NCBI GenBank assembly: GCA_029059365.1
Contig: JAIDVZ010000143.1
Span: 1 to 16,365, forward strand
DNA length: 16,365 bases
Direction of reading: 5' to 3'
DNA from: Opitutales bacterium
GTDB taxonomy: Bacteria; Verrucomicrobiota; Verrucomicrobiia; Opitutales; JAIRKQ01
Part shown: piece by piece, positions 1 to 8,088 of the stretch
Position numbering within the stretch: the first letter of the stretch is position 1
Layout: each line of letters starts with the position of its first letter
The notes under the pieces: generated by a model
Seen by the model: the letters and a program-made list of their open reading frames with translations, nothing else
Databases searched by the model: none
What the model was told of the DNA's origin: nothing
Made by a program: the position numbers and the translations under genes

Positions 1-31
1 ACATAAATTAGATTAATAAATAAAATTTTCG

Positions 32-50
32 TGGCCGCTATAAGCGGCCA
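32..50 (-). terminator. Probable terminator hairpin after glgA
   Basis: TGGCCGCT and AGCGGCCA form a perfect 8-bp GC-rich stem around a 3-base loop, beginning 3 bases beyond the glgA stop codon on the minus strand. The tract after the hairpin on the minus strand (CGAAAATTTT) is a poor U-run. On the plus strand four T follow directly, so it may act in both directions. The position right behind a stop codon supports a terminator role; the weak T-tract limits confidence. Confidence 0.55.
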
Positions 51-53
51 TTT

Positions 54-1499
54 TCATACCTTCCTTTCACAAGCAAAACGATAAACATCCGCGTATTTTC
101 TACCAAATTGCGCTAATGAGAAATCTTTTTTCATCGCTTGTTTCTGCATTGCACGGAAATCATCTTTACGATCGTAGTATGTTGAACATGCCCAACATAC
201 AGTATTATATAACGCACCGTGGGTAAAATCCTCAAAAACAAACCCAGTCCCTGTGCGAGATCGTTCATTATAATTCTCCACGGTATCTCGTAGTCCCCCA
301 ACCGCATGGACTATTGGCAAAGTGCCGTACAACATAGAATACATCTGATTCATGCCACATGGCTCATATCTACTAGGCATCAAAAAACAATCTGCACCTG
401 CTTCGATAACGTGTACTAAAGTTTCATCGTATCCGATTTTAACGCTTATTCGGCCACTATATCGATGCATGATATCGGTAAAACGATATTCCAGTGTACT
501 GTCTCCAGAACCTAATATCACAAATTGCACATGTAGATGATTCTCCCACTCAGGGAGTAAATCACACACAAAATCAAGCCCCTTTTGCTCGACGAAGCGC
601 GCAACGACACCAATTGTAAAGACGGATTTATCTACCTCCAATCCAAACTTTTTTTGCAAATCCAATTTACAAGCGTCTTTATTATGCAAAGAATGATAAG
701 AAAAATTTTTAGCAATTAAACGATCAGATTTCGGCGACCAGATGTTGGTATCAACCGCATTACAAATCCCAATCAGATCAGCAGAACGATAACGTAGGAC
801 GTCATCTAATCCCCACCCTCCTGCCAAAGTTTGAATTTCACTCGCATAGCTTGGACTAACTGTCGTGATTTTGTCAGCATATTGCAGTGCGCCCTTCATC
901 ATATTAACTCCACCGCAAGCCTCCAATGCAAACGGGTTGAACAAATGTGTTGGTAAACCAACAAACCGTAATAAATCGTATGGCCCATACCCATGATATC
1001 CCATATTGTGTATTGTAAACACCGAAGCTGTGCGTTGCAAAGAACCTACTTGTTGTTCCCTTAAAAAAACAGGGATTAGCCCGGTGTGCCAATCGTTAGC
1101 ATGAATAACTTCTGGTATCCAATTTAAAAAAAAGCACATATCGATAACGGCTCGGCTAAAAAATGCAAAACGTTCCCAATTATCTGAGTATCCATTCCCA
1201 TTCTCACCATATACACCATTTCGGCCAAAATATCGCTCAAACTCGATAAAAAAGTATTCAACTTCGTCATATTTACATGCCCAAAGACGAGCAAATTCAA
1301 CACCGTATCCCATATTTACAATCATAGGTTGCAGATATGGCTTTAAACGTGAACGATCGATTGAAGCGTATAGAGGAAGAACAACCTTTACCTCATGCCC
1401 AAGTTGCAACACAGATTTGGCGATATTTGGCACAACATCCGCTAATCCTCCGACCTTCGCAAATGGGACTGATTCTGCGCTAGCAATCAGAACATTCAT
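54..1499 (-). CDS. glgA: Glycogen (starch) synthase, GT5 family
   Basis: Transfers glucose from ADP-glucose to the non-reducing end of an alpha-1,4-glucan, the elongation step of glycogen synthesis in the cytoplasm. The 481-residue length is normal for bacterial GlgA. The N-terminal GT5 domain opens with the ADP-glucose-binding KVGGL motif at residues 15-19, in FAKVGGLADVVP. The C-terminal GT1-type domain carries PSRYEPCGMNQ at 375-385, with E379 matching the conserved catalytic-site Glu, followed by YGTLPIVHAVGGLRDTV. The ATG at 1499 gives the standard N-terminus (MNVLIASAES), although no Shine-Dalgarno site precedes it. It lies 61 bases after the MBL hydrolase gene on the same strand, so it may be the last gene of that operon or have its own promoter. 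No other glycogen gene is in the window. Confidence 0.95.
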   Translation of the reverse strand: MNVLIASAESVPFAKVGGLADVVPNIAKSVLQLGHEVKVVLPLYASIDRSRLKPYLQPMIVNMGYGVEFARLWACKYDEVEYFFIEFERYFGRNGVYGENGNGYSDNWERFAFFSRAVIDMCFFLNWIPEVIHANDWHTGLIPVFLREQQVGSLQRTASVFTIHNMGYHGYGPYDLLRFVGLPTHLFNPFALEACGGVNMMKGALQYADKITTVSPSYASEIQTLAGGWGLDDVLRYRSADLIGICNAVDTNIWSPKSDRLIAKNFSYHSLHNKDACKLDLQKKFGLEVDKSVFTIGVVARFVEQKGLDFVCDLLPEWENHLHVQFVILGSGDSTLEYRFTDIMHRYSGRISVKIGYDETLVHVIEAGADCFLMPSRYEPCGMNQMYSMLYGTLPIVHAVGGLRDTVENYNERSRTGTGFVFEDFTHGALYNTVCWACSTYYDRKDDFRAMQKQAMKKDFSLAQFGRKYADVYRFACERKV

Positions 1500-1560
1500 T
1501 TTTCAAAAAAGTATAAAATTTACGTTAATTAGCAATGAAATCTAGCTAAAAAATGTAAAT

Positions 1561-2220
1561 TTAGAAAAACGGATTATTTTCTGATTCGTACTTTACAGTC
1601 GTCAGATCACCGTGTCCCGGCACAACGATAGTATCGCCTGGCAAGGTCAAGATTTTCTCCTTAATACTGGCAATTAGTTGTTTTTTATCGCCATCCACAA
1701 AATCATAACGCCCAATAGCATCGCGAAAAAGAGTATCTCCGACAAACACAACACCTGCTTTTGCAATATAAAAGCTCATCCCGGATGCAGAATGTCCGGG
1801 CACCCAACTCATTTGGATATCAATCCCTGCAATCTCCATATGGTCACCATCTTCTAGCCCACGCTCAACATGGCACGGATGCAACCCAAATCCACATTTT
1901 GTATACGGCTTGATGATCTCAGGATTTTCAATAATTTCACGCCCGGTACGGTGAATATAAACCTTTGCGCCGAGCTGTTGAAATAAGTAATCATCTCCGA
2001 TGTGATCCCAGTGACTATGTGTAATAAACAATGCCTTTATTGAAAATTTTCTCGAAATCAAATCCGCTAGTCCCTGGGAAGCTCCGTACGGCGCATCAAT
2101 CAGAAAAGCTTCTTTTGTAGATTGATTAATAAAAACACCGGTATTGGTGTATAATTTACCGAATTTGAAAAGACAAAGTTCACAGTTATCGGACTGCCAT
2201 AGCAAATTACCATTATTCAT
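1561..2220 (-). CDS. Metallo-beta-lactamase-fold hydrolase, glyoxalase II-like
   Basis: A 219-residue MBL-fold protein with a complete dinuclear metal site: H68-x-H70-x-D72-H73 (THSHWDHIGD), H143 in PGHSASG, D162 in VGDTLFRD and H203 in VPGHGD. The VGDTLF and PGHG signatures and the short length fit the hydroxyacylglutathione hydrolase-like (GloB-related) subgroup, which hydrolyses thioesters. The sequence does not reveal the true substrate, so I give no gene symbol. The start overlaps the end of rsmG by 8 bases (ATGAATAA), which suggests translational coupling in the yajC-secDF-recJ-rsmG operon. A weak AGAG lies about 7 bases before the ATG. Proteins of this group are usually soluble and cytoplasmic; no signal peptide is seen. 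Confidence 0.9.
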   Translation of the reverse strand: MNNGNLLWQSDNCELCLFKFGKLYTNTGVFINQSTKEAFLIDAPYGASQGLADLISRKFSIKALFITHSHWDHIGDDYLFQQLGAKVYIHRTGREIIENPEIIKPYTKCGFGLHPCHVERGLEDGDHMEIAGIDIQMSWVPGHSASGMSFYIAKAGVVFVGDTLFRDAIGRYDFVDGDKKQLIASIKEKILTLPGDTIVVPGHGDLTTVKYESENNPFF

Positions 2221-2815
2221 TAAAAATCTCTAACACTACTTTGTCGCTAAAACTCTCATCGTCAAGAATCTCTCCAACATTATATAAACGATACTTTGAA
2301 ATATTTTTTAGCTCTTTTGAAAAATCACCACCCTTCAAATAAAATACACGCGTATTATCTTTTTTTAGATGACGGATATGATGTAAAAAATTTGGTAGAT
2401 TCGTAACTGCACGAGCGATGATGTAATCAAATTTTTTAGAAATCTGTTCAGCACGGACATGTTCAACATTGACGTTCAAAAGACCAAGTTTTTCAACCAT
2501 ATCTTTTACCGCAACGATCTTTTTACCGATCGAATCAATCAAATAAAACTTCGCAGATGGATTGGTTATTGCCAATGGAAGCCCCGGTAATCCACCACCA
2601 GTTCCTACGTCAATCACCTGCGCCCCAACAGGGAATGATAATACTCGATTGATACATAAACAAGGCGCGACATGACGCTTCAAAAAATTTCCAATATCCT
2701 GTCGAGAAACCAGGTTTATTTTATCATTCCATTCACAAATCAGCTTTTGATACTTCAACAACTTTTCAACTTGATCAGATAAAAGTTCAGGGAAATGTTC
2801 GTCGATATAAGTCAT
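2213..2815 (-). CDS. rsmG: 16S rRNA (guanine-N7) methyltransferase RsmG
   Basis: The family methylates N7 of G527 (E. coli numbering) in 16S rRNA using S-adenosylmethionine; its loss is a known route to low-level streptomycin resistance. At 200 residues it is close to the family norm of about 207. Visible signatures are WNDKINLVS at 29-37, RH at 48-49, the SAM-binding loop VIDVGTGGGLPGLPLAI at 67-83, an acidic residue ending the next strand (D94) and IARAV at 133-137. Its ATG overlaps the recJ stop as ATGA (2812-2815), and its stop overlaps the start of the MBL gene. In many bacteria rsmG lies beside mnmG or parAB near oriC, so the place in a sec/recJ operon is notable. Confidence 0.95.
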   Translation of the reverse strand: MTYIDEHFPELLSDQVEKLLKYQKLICEWNDKINLVSRQDIGNFLKRHVAPCLCINRVLSFPVGAQVIDVGTGGGLPGLPLAITNPSAKFYLIDSIGKKIVAVKDMVEKLGLLNVNVEHVRAEQISKKFDYIIARAVTNLPNFLHHIRHLKKDNTRVFYLKGGDFSKELKNISKYRLYNVGEILDDESFSDKVVLEIFNE

Positions 2816-4563
2816 TTTTCATCACTGATCCGCCAGTCAACCAAAGTGAACCTCTTAGATTTCTGACCGCTCCAGTAATCCATACTAATTTTAACAGCAA
2901 GATCTATATTGACTCCAATCGGAGGAATATTGTCCGACATTTCCCAACCAATCACAAGCACACGGCCAACATGTTTACCGCTCAACCAAAATCTTATGTG
3001 ATTTTTGGAAGTCCCAAACAGCTCAGGCATACCTTGTATTTTCACTGATCTGACCAAAAATATTGGATCCGGATTCCCCTGCCCGAGCGGATTTAATAAT
3101 TCTAGATCCTGAATAAAGTCATCATTTATATCGTCAACCTCAACTTTGTTGGCTATACTGATCTCTTCAGAAAAATCCACAGATTTAGCCAATTCAGCAA
3201 CATTTTCACAAAATTTTTCACGAAATTTATCGATATTTTCTGGTTTAATTGTTACGCCGACTGCTAAAGGATGTCCTCCCCAAGACTCCAACAAATTCGC
3301 ACAATTTGTACAAACTTCGACCAGATTAATAGTCTTGATACTACGTCCTGATCCTTTTGCCAACCCACGTTCATAGCCCAACACCATACATGGGCGATTA
3401 TAATCACGTGCCAATTTCCCGCTTATAATCCCAACTACTCCAGAATGCCACTTTTCATTAAACAATACGATAGCAGGATCATTCGGATATAAAGCTTTTA
3501 CAATCGCTTCAGCTTCAACTGTAACTTCCTTTTCGAGATTTTGACGCTCGTGGTTCGTTTCATCAAGCTCATAAGCATACGTCATCGCCTCATCGTAATC
3601 CGTACTGAGCAGCATATTTACTGGCAAAACCGCATCCGATAATCTTCCACATGCGTTCAAGCGCGGAGCAAGTTTAAATGCCACATCTGTGGGATAAATC
3701 GGTACCCCATCATGCAAAGCAGATACTCGACAAAGTGCTGCCAATCCTGCACGTTTGTTTTTAGAGGATAGTTTTCGTAAACCATATTTACAAAATATCC
3801 GGTTCTCCCCAATCAAAGGAACAAGATCTGCAATGGTCCCAAGAGCGACGAGGTCCAGCTCATCCCGCATACGAAAGTTAAACGCACGGGCATCCCCTTT
3901 ACGCCGAAAAAATTGCAACAATCTATGACAAAGTTTAAAAACTAGCCCAACCGTACAAAATATCCGTTGCTCACACGAACGTTCGTCATCATAAATATGC
4001 GGATTTATTACACAACAATCCGTACATGTTTCATCATTGGATTTGTGATGATCGACAACTATAACATCACATCCTTTTGATTTTAATAATTCAATTTCAC
4101 TGATTGAATTAGTTCCACAATCTAGGGCAAGAATAAGATTCGGAATACCATCATTTAGCGCACGAGCAACGATTTCTTCAGATAATCCATATCCCTCGGT
4201 AAACCTTCGAGGTACATAAAACCTGGGCATTATCCCAAAAATTTTTAGAACATCAATTAAAAGGGTTATACTGGTGATCCCGTCAACATCGTAGTCACCA
4301 ATAATAACAATATCCTCCTTATTAGTAATTGATTGCGCGATTTTTGAAACAGCAAGATCAATATTCTGAAGCTCAGATGGATCTCTCAGATGTGCCAATT
4401 TCGGCCACAAAAATTTTTCAGCAGCTTCCAATGTATTGATCCCACGCTGCAACAAAATTGCACACACTGAGCTGCTTAAATTAAGCTTCCTTTGCAAAGC
4501 ATCTGCACATTCATGATCGTAATTTAAAATGTTCCAAATTTTCGACATGTTGTTAACGATCAT
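2812..4563 (-). CDS. recJ: Single-stranded-DNA-specific exonuclease RecJ
   Basis: 5'-to-3' single-strand exonuclease of the DHH superfamily, acting in recombination (RecF pathway), base excision and mismatch repair. At 583 residues it is of usual length. The DHH catalytic core is intact: GDYDVDG at 89-95, D148 in ALDCGTNS, DHH at 171-173 and GTIAD at 242-246. RLNACGR (301-307) and WHSGVVGII (372-380) follow. The DHHA1 part has GSGRS at 404-408 and GGHPLAVGV at 429-437, and an OB-like C-terminal region comes after it. The ATG at 4563 overlaps the secDF end by 11 bases. A second in-frame ATG at 4548 (MSKIW) lies just past the secDF stop and is equally plausible; the difference is five residues. 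Its end couples to rsmG through ATGA. Confidence 0.96.
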   Translation of the reverse strand: MIVNNMSKIWNILNYDHECADALQRKLNLSSSVCAILLQRGINTLEAAEKFLWPKLAHLRDPSELQNIDLAVSKIAQSITNKEDIVIIGDYDVDGITSITLLIDVLKIFGIMPRFYVPRRFTEGYGLSEEIVARALNDGIPNLILALDCGTNSISEIELLKSKGCDVIVVDHHKSNDETCTDCCVINPHIYDDERSCEQRIFCTVGLVFKLCHRLLQFFRRKGDARAFNFRMRDELDLVALGTIADLVPLIGENRIFCKYGLRKLSSKNKRAGLAALCRVSALHDGVPIYPTDVAFKLAPRLNACGRLSDAVLPVNMLLSTDYDEAMTYAYELDETNHERQNLEKEVTVEAEAIVKALYPNDPAIVLFNEKWHSGVVGIISGKLARDYNRPCMVLGYERGLAKGSGRSIKTINLVEVCTNCANLLESWGGHPLAVGVTIKPENIDKFREKFCENVAELAKSVDFSEEISIANKVEVDDINDDFIQDLELLNPLGQGNPDPIFLVRSVKIQGMPELFGTSKNHIRFWLSGKHVGRVLVIGWEMSDNIPPIGVNIDLAVKISMDYWSGQKSKRFTLVDWRISDEK

Positions 4564-7006
4564 CCATCACTGTATGCCATTTTACAAACGCTGGACTAGC
4601 TATAAAAATCGATGAGTACGTCCCAACAATTATCCCAACGGTAAACACAAAAGCTAAATCAACAATAACACCGGTTCCAAAAATACAGAGCACAACCGAC
4701 GCCAACAATGTACTGACGCTCGTCAGCAAAGTTCGCGACAAAGTCTTATTAATCGCAAAGTCTACAAGTTTATTCAGATTGCTATCTGGATTTGATCGAC
4801 GTTCCTCACGAATACGGTCGAAAATCACAATTTTATCATTAATTGAATACCCGATAACCATCAATATCGAGGCTACCATAGGCGCACTAAACTGTTTACC
4901 GCATAAAACATAAATCCCAATCGTCATTAGCACATCGTGCAAAATCGAAATCAATGCTCCCATGCCATATGCAAATTCGAACCTAAAAGCGACATATACC
5001 ATGATACACAACAATGAAATCACCACTGATATGAGTGCATTCCACTTTATGTCGCTACCTAGTGCTGCGCCAATGCTCGATTCTTTCAAAATTTTCAATC
5101 CACTCTGAGGATATTTTTTCAACAGAGCGTTATACACATCACGCCCATGTCCATCAGTAGTGTGTAATTTTAAAACGTCACATTCATCGCCAACCGCATG
5201 TTGATAAACCGCAGAAACTTCACCAAAATCGGCACCTTTGGCAAATTCGATAATGTCCCCGATCGCGATCCTCTCTTTAAACGATAAAGTTAGTTCATCT
5301 CCTCCAACAAAATCGATACCCCAAATCGATCCACCACGAATAATAACGGCCGCAAAACCAGATAATAATACAATCAACGATACACAGCATGCCTTTTTAG
5401 CATGACTCAAAAAATGAAAATCGGAATGTTTAAAATGAAAATCAGGGATGAGTTTTTTGACTATTTTTTTATCGATCAAAAAGTCCAAAACCGCACGGCT
5501 GAATATCAGCGCACAAAACATGGTCGCAAAAATACCGATAGCTAAAATCACACCAAAACCGCGAATCGGCCCAATTCCGAACCATATCAATATTCCAGCC
5601 GCTATCAAAGTTGTAATGTTTGCATCAAAAATTGTGGAAAATGCTTTATCGTAACCAGCATTCAGCGCCTGTTTCAACTGGCTACCGAGCTTGAGCTCTT
5701 CACGAATTCTTTCAAAAATCAAGATGTTAGAATCAACCGCCATACCAATCGTCAATGCCAAAGCGGTAATGCCCGGTAAAGTCATTGTTGCTCCCAAATA
5801 TGCCATCAACCCTAAAATTATAAGCAAATTCACGGCAATCGATAATACAGATACTAGCCCGGCACTATGATAATATAAGAGCATGAATGCCGCAACCGCT
5901 ATCGCGCTGATCATAACCGCCCACAAAGAGGTATTACGCACATCGCTCGCCAATGATGGTCCAACCTCATTCAATTCAACGAGTTCAAGTTCACACTCAA
6001 GTGGGTTATTCAAAACGTTCACAAGTTCAAATGCTTCACGCTGCGAAAAATTTCCAGTAATGCTAGCCCGCCCATCAGGAATAGTTGTCCGAATAACCGG
6101 TGCAGAATATAAGTTGCCATCCAAAACAATCCCGAGTTGTCGATTAATATTACGAGATGTGATATTTTTAAAAAGGTTGGCGCCTTCACTCGTCATATTC
6201 AAACATACCTCGAAATCTCCAAAGTTTCCCAATCCAACATGCGCGGACTTGATCATTTTACCTGTCATTTCCGGAAGTTTTTTCACAAAACATGGAGTCT
6301 CGATAACCGCTCCAGTGTTTTTATCCTCATGCTCCATAACGAGTAATTCATACCCGATAGGCGCAACATCATACAAGGATTTTGGTTGCGCAGTAGGATG
6401 AACCAACCGAAATTCTAAACGTGCTGGCTTCTTAAGGAAGTCTAGAACATCCGGGTTTTCTTGCGTTGATATCCCAGGAAGTTGCACCTCAATACTATCA
6501 TTCCCGGATTTGCGCACTACAGGTTCAGCCACCCCAAGTGAATCCACACGTTCACGAATAATTTCCACTGCTTTATCCAATAAACCGGTATCATTCAGGT
6601 CAGAATTTCCAACGCGCATAATGCACGAAACCCCGCCTTTAAGGTCCAATCCTTGTTTAAACCTACTTTGTGTACGCGATAGTAATACATTCAGCAATAA
6701 CGCATTTTTCTTTTTTATATTCTTAACATCACTCAAATTGATGCTCGGAAAATAACGTGAAAGATCAACTTTCTGTTCATTTGCCTCCTCTTTTAATGCT
6801 AAAAACAATGAGCGAGATTTCCCGTCCACCACTCTTTGTTTAGCATTATCGATGACGCGATAAAATTCTTCTTTATCAACCTGAACATGCTTACGTAGAT
6901 AAGGCTCAAGTGGCTGATCTTGTATTGGGAACAGGCTATATATCGCTAAACATACTACGAATATCGACAATAAGCTTTTGGTCCAAGTAGGTTTTTGACC
7001 TTTCAT
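4553..7006 (-). CDS. secDF: Fused protein translocase subunits SecD-SecF
   Basis: Inner-membrane RND-type protein that uses the proton-motive force to pull proteins through SecYEG from the periplasmic side. SecD covers roughly residues 1-510: a first membrane segment at 10-27, GLDLKGGV at 119-126, ERVDSLGVAEPVV at 152-164, and five membrane segments after residue 360, including TIGMAVDSNILIFERIREEL (419-438) with the proton-path Asp D425. SecF follows at about 535-817, with GIDFVGGD (563-570), LHD (689-691) and GYSINDKIVIFDRIREE (719-735). I chose the ATG at 7006, one base past the yajC stop (TAATATG). A longer reading from 7072 would add 22 residues overlapping yajC and gives an atypical N-terminus. 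The fusion occurs in Bacillus and in PVC bacteria; 817 residues shows no large insertion. Confidence 0.95.
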   Translation of the reverse strand: MKGQKPTWTKSLLSIFVVCLAIYSLFPIQDQPLEPYLRKHVQVDKEEFYRVIDNAKQRVVDGKSRSLFLALKEEANEQKVDLSRYFPSINLSDVKNIKKKNALLLNVLLSRTQSRFKQGLDLKGGVSCIMRVGNSDLNDTGLLDKAVEIIRERVDSLGVAEPVVRKSGNDSIEVQLPGISTQENPDVLDFLKKPARLEFRLVHPTAQPKSLYDVAPIGYELLVMEHEDKNTGAVIETPCFVKKLPEMTGKMIKSAHVGLGNFGDFEVCLNMTSEGANLFKNITSRNINRQLGIVLDGNLYSAPVIRTTIPDGRASITGNFSQREAFELVNVLNNPLECELELVELNEVGPSLASDVRNTSLWAVMISAIAVAAFMLLYYHSAGLVSVLSIAVNLLIILGLMAYLGATMTLPGITALALTIGMAVDSNILIFERIREELKLGSQLKQALNAGYDKAFSTIFDANITTLIAAGILIWFGIGPIRGFGVILAIGIFATMFCALIFSRAVLDFLIDKKIVKKLIPDFHFKHSDFHFLSHAKKACCVSLIVLLSGFAAVIIRGGSIWGIDFVGGDELTLSFKERIAIGDIIEFAKGADFGEVSAVYQHAVGDECDVLKLHTTDGHGRDVYNALLKKYPQSGLKILKESSIGAALGSDIKWNALISVVISLLCIMVYVAFRFEFAYGMGALISILHDVLMTIGIYVLCGKQFSAPMVASILMVIGYSINDKIVIFDRIREERRSNPDSNLNKLVDFAINKTLSRTLLTSVSTLLASVVLCIFGTGVIVDLAFVFTVGIIVGTYSSIFIASPAFVKWHTVMDDR

Positions 7007-7007
7007 A

Positions 7008-7319
7008 TTACTTTTTTTCAATCTTTGTTTGGATAAATGACTTAAAAATCTCAATCTTGGCATCATCCGCAATACTCAGCACAAAACGGTCTTCCTTAAC
7101 ATCTGCAATTGTTCCAAATATTCCAGACGAAGTAACAACACGGTCACCTTTTTTCAAAGATCGTATCATTTCTAAGTGGCTTTTCTGTTTCTTACGCTGC
7201 GGGGCAATCATCAAGAACCACAGACCAACAAATAGCAAAAGATATATCAATAAAGTCTGGACACCCATACCGGCGGATCCAGCAGATACTTGCTCGGACA
7301 AAAAAATCGAATTACACAT
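7008..7319 (-). CDS. yajC: Sec translocase accessory subunit YajC
   Basis: Small single-span inner-membrane protein of the SecDF-YajC subcomplex. The 103 residues hold one membrane helix at about 19-38, then the family signature APQRKKQK (39-46) and LKKGDRVVTSSGIFGTI (55-71), with a basic tail. The ATG at 7319 is preferred. A TTG at 7331 would add four residues but has no better ribosome site, and neither start has a clear Shine-Dalgarno. It is the first gene of the minus-strand operon, with secDF one base downstream. The leader is shared with a divergent orphan gene on the plus strand. A CTTGC motif lies 49 bases before the start (7369-7373). Confidence 0.93.
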   Translation of the reverse strand: MCNSIFLSEQVSAGSAGMGVQTLLIYLLLFVGLWFLMIAPQRKKQKSHLEMIRSLKKGDRVVTSSGIFGTIADVKEDRFVLSIADDAKIEIFKSFIQTKIEKK

Positions 7320-7378
7320 AATTTTATACAACTAACGAGCTGCGAAATAAACAAAGCTCCCGTCCCCCGCAAGAAAAT

Positions 7379-7408
7379 TTAACAGCAAAAAGGATCTGGT
7401 TTTATAAA
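7379..7408 (+). promoter_or_regulatory. Predicted sigma-70-type promoter of the 193-codon orphan gene
   Basis: TTAACA (7379-7384) and TATAAA (7403-7408) are separated by 18 bases, a good match to vegetative -35 and -10 elements. They would start transcription near 7415, giving a leader of about 43 bases. A consensus TTGACA lies at 7412-7417, but the hexamer 16 bases downstream (CACACT) is a poor -10. This is prediction by eye only. Confidence 0.45.
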
Positions 7409-7446
7409 AATTTGACAAAATTTTCAAAAAATGCACACTCCGAACC

Positions 7447-7451
7447 GGAGG
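7447..7451 (+). promoter_or_regulatory. Strong Shine-Dalgarno GGAGG fixing the orphan start
   Basis: GGAGG lies six bases before the ATG at 7458. It rules against the in-frame ATG at 7431, which would place this site inside the coding region and itself has no such site. It is among the best ribosome sites in the window; most neighbouring genes have weak ones. Confidence 0.75.
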
Positions 7452-7457
7452 AAAAAA

Positions 7458-8039
7458 ATGGATATAAGCTTAGAAATAAATTCAATTCGCAGCTATGCGG
7501 AAACCTTGCGTAATCAACCCGCTCAAACTGCTAGTACTTTATCGTTAGCAGAGATGGAAATCGTTGAAAGGTCAGTTGATTTAAACAATATTTCGATTCC
7601 CGAAATTGACAAGATGTGGAACACCATAAAGTCAGGTGCTTCCGTATTGGAACGAATGACCAGATGCTGCGACTGTGATCTTGGACAACGGGTCGTAACT
7701 AGTTTAAATAAATTGGAAAGTCTAAAAGATAAGTTCTGTGACTTGTTAGTTAGCCTGAATGCCCAGCTAAGCGATAATCCTAACTTGGAATCCAGTGTCC
7801 AACTTGAAGAAATTCAAGGGAATATTCGTGAAAGAATCGAAACAATCAAAAATACCCCATTCCCGGAAAAATTTACCGAAATCGCTGAGACCTGCAAAGA
7901 TATTTGTGCAGCAATAAAATCGCTCAATGTGATCACGCAACCGGAAATACAGGAAGAAGTTGATGAACTGATGTCGTTGGCACAAAAGACTGCTGACAAC
8001 ATGCACACTGTCGATGTTTACGGAGCGGTATTCGCTTAA
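7458..8039 (+). CDS. Hypothetical protein, helical, 193 residues (orphan)
   Basis: I do not recognise this protein. The 193 residues are acidic and almost wholly helix-forming, with heptad-like stretches (for example LNKLESLKDKFCDLLVSLNAQL and the segment around residues 115-140) that suggest coiled coils or a helical bundle. It has no signal peptide and no membrane segment. Six Cys are present, including a CCDC cluster near residue 74 (MTRCCDCDLG), which could bind metal or form disulfides. The N-terminus is polar (MDISLEINSIRSYAETL) and rich in Ser, Asn and Thr. The gene stands alone on the plus strand, divergent from yajC and convergent with pntAA, with its own promoter-like sequence and strong GGAGG, so it is probably well expressed. 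A type III-like secreted or structural protein is one possibility, but nothing here shows it. Confidence 0.8.
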   Translation: MDISLEINSIRSYAETLRNQPAQTASTLSLAEMEIVERSVDLNNISIPEIDKMWNTIKSGASVLERMTRCCDCDLGQRVVTSLNKLESLKDKFCDLLVSLNAQLSDNPNLESSVQLEEIQGNIRERIETIKNTPFPEKFTEIAETCKDICAAIKSLNVITQPEIQEEVDELMSLAQKTADNMHTVDVYGAVFA

Positions 8040-8088
8040 ACCGATCTTCTCCCCTTAACACCTCATTTGCACCAAAAATTTTCCGGGT

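Noticed and set aside
1500..1560. TATACT nine bases before the glgA start, suggesting a leaderless promoter.
   Set aside because: The only -35-like hexamer (TTGCTA) is 14 bases away, too close; AT-rich sequence gives such boxes often.
5883..6401. 172-codon plus-strand open frame inside secDF.
   Set aside because: Lies wholly antisense to conserved SecD sequence, lacks a ribosome site and shows no recognisable family features.
7320..7378. GAGCT/AGCTC inverted repeat upstream of yajC as an operator or riboswitch stem.
   Set aside because: Only five base pairs around a 13-base loop; not distinguishable from chance.
8040..8088. Terminator or small RNA between the convergent orphan and pntAA.
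   Set aside because: No stem of useful length is visible in these 49 bases.
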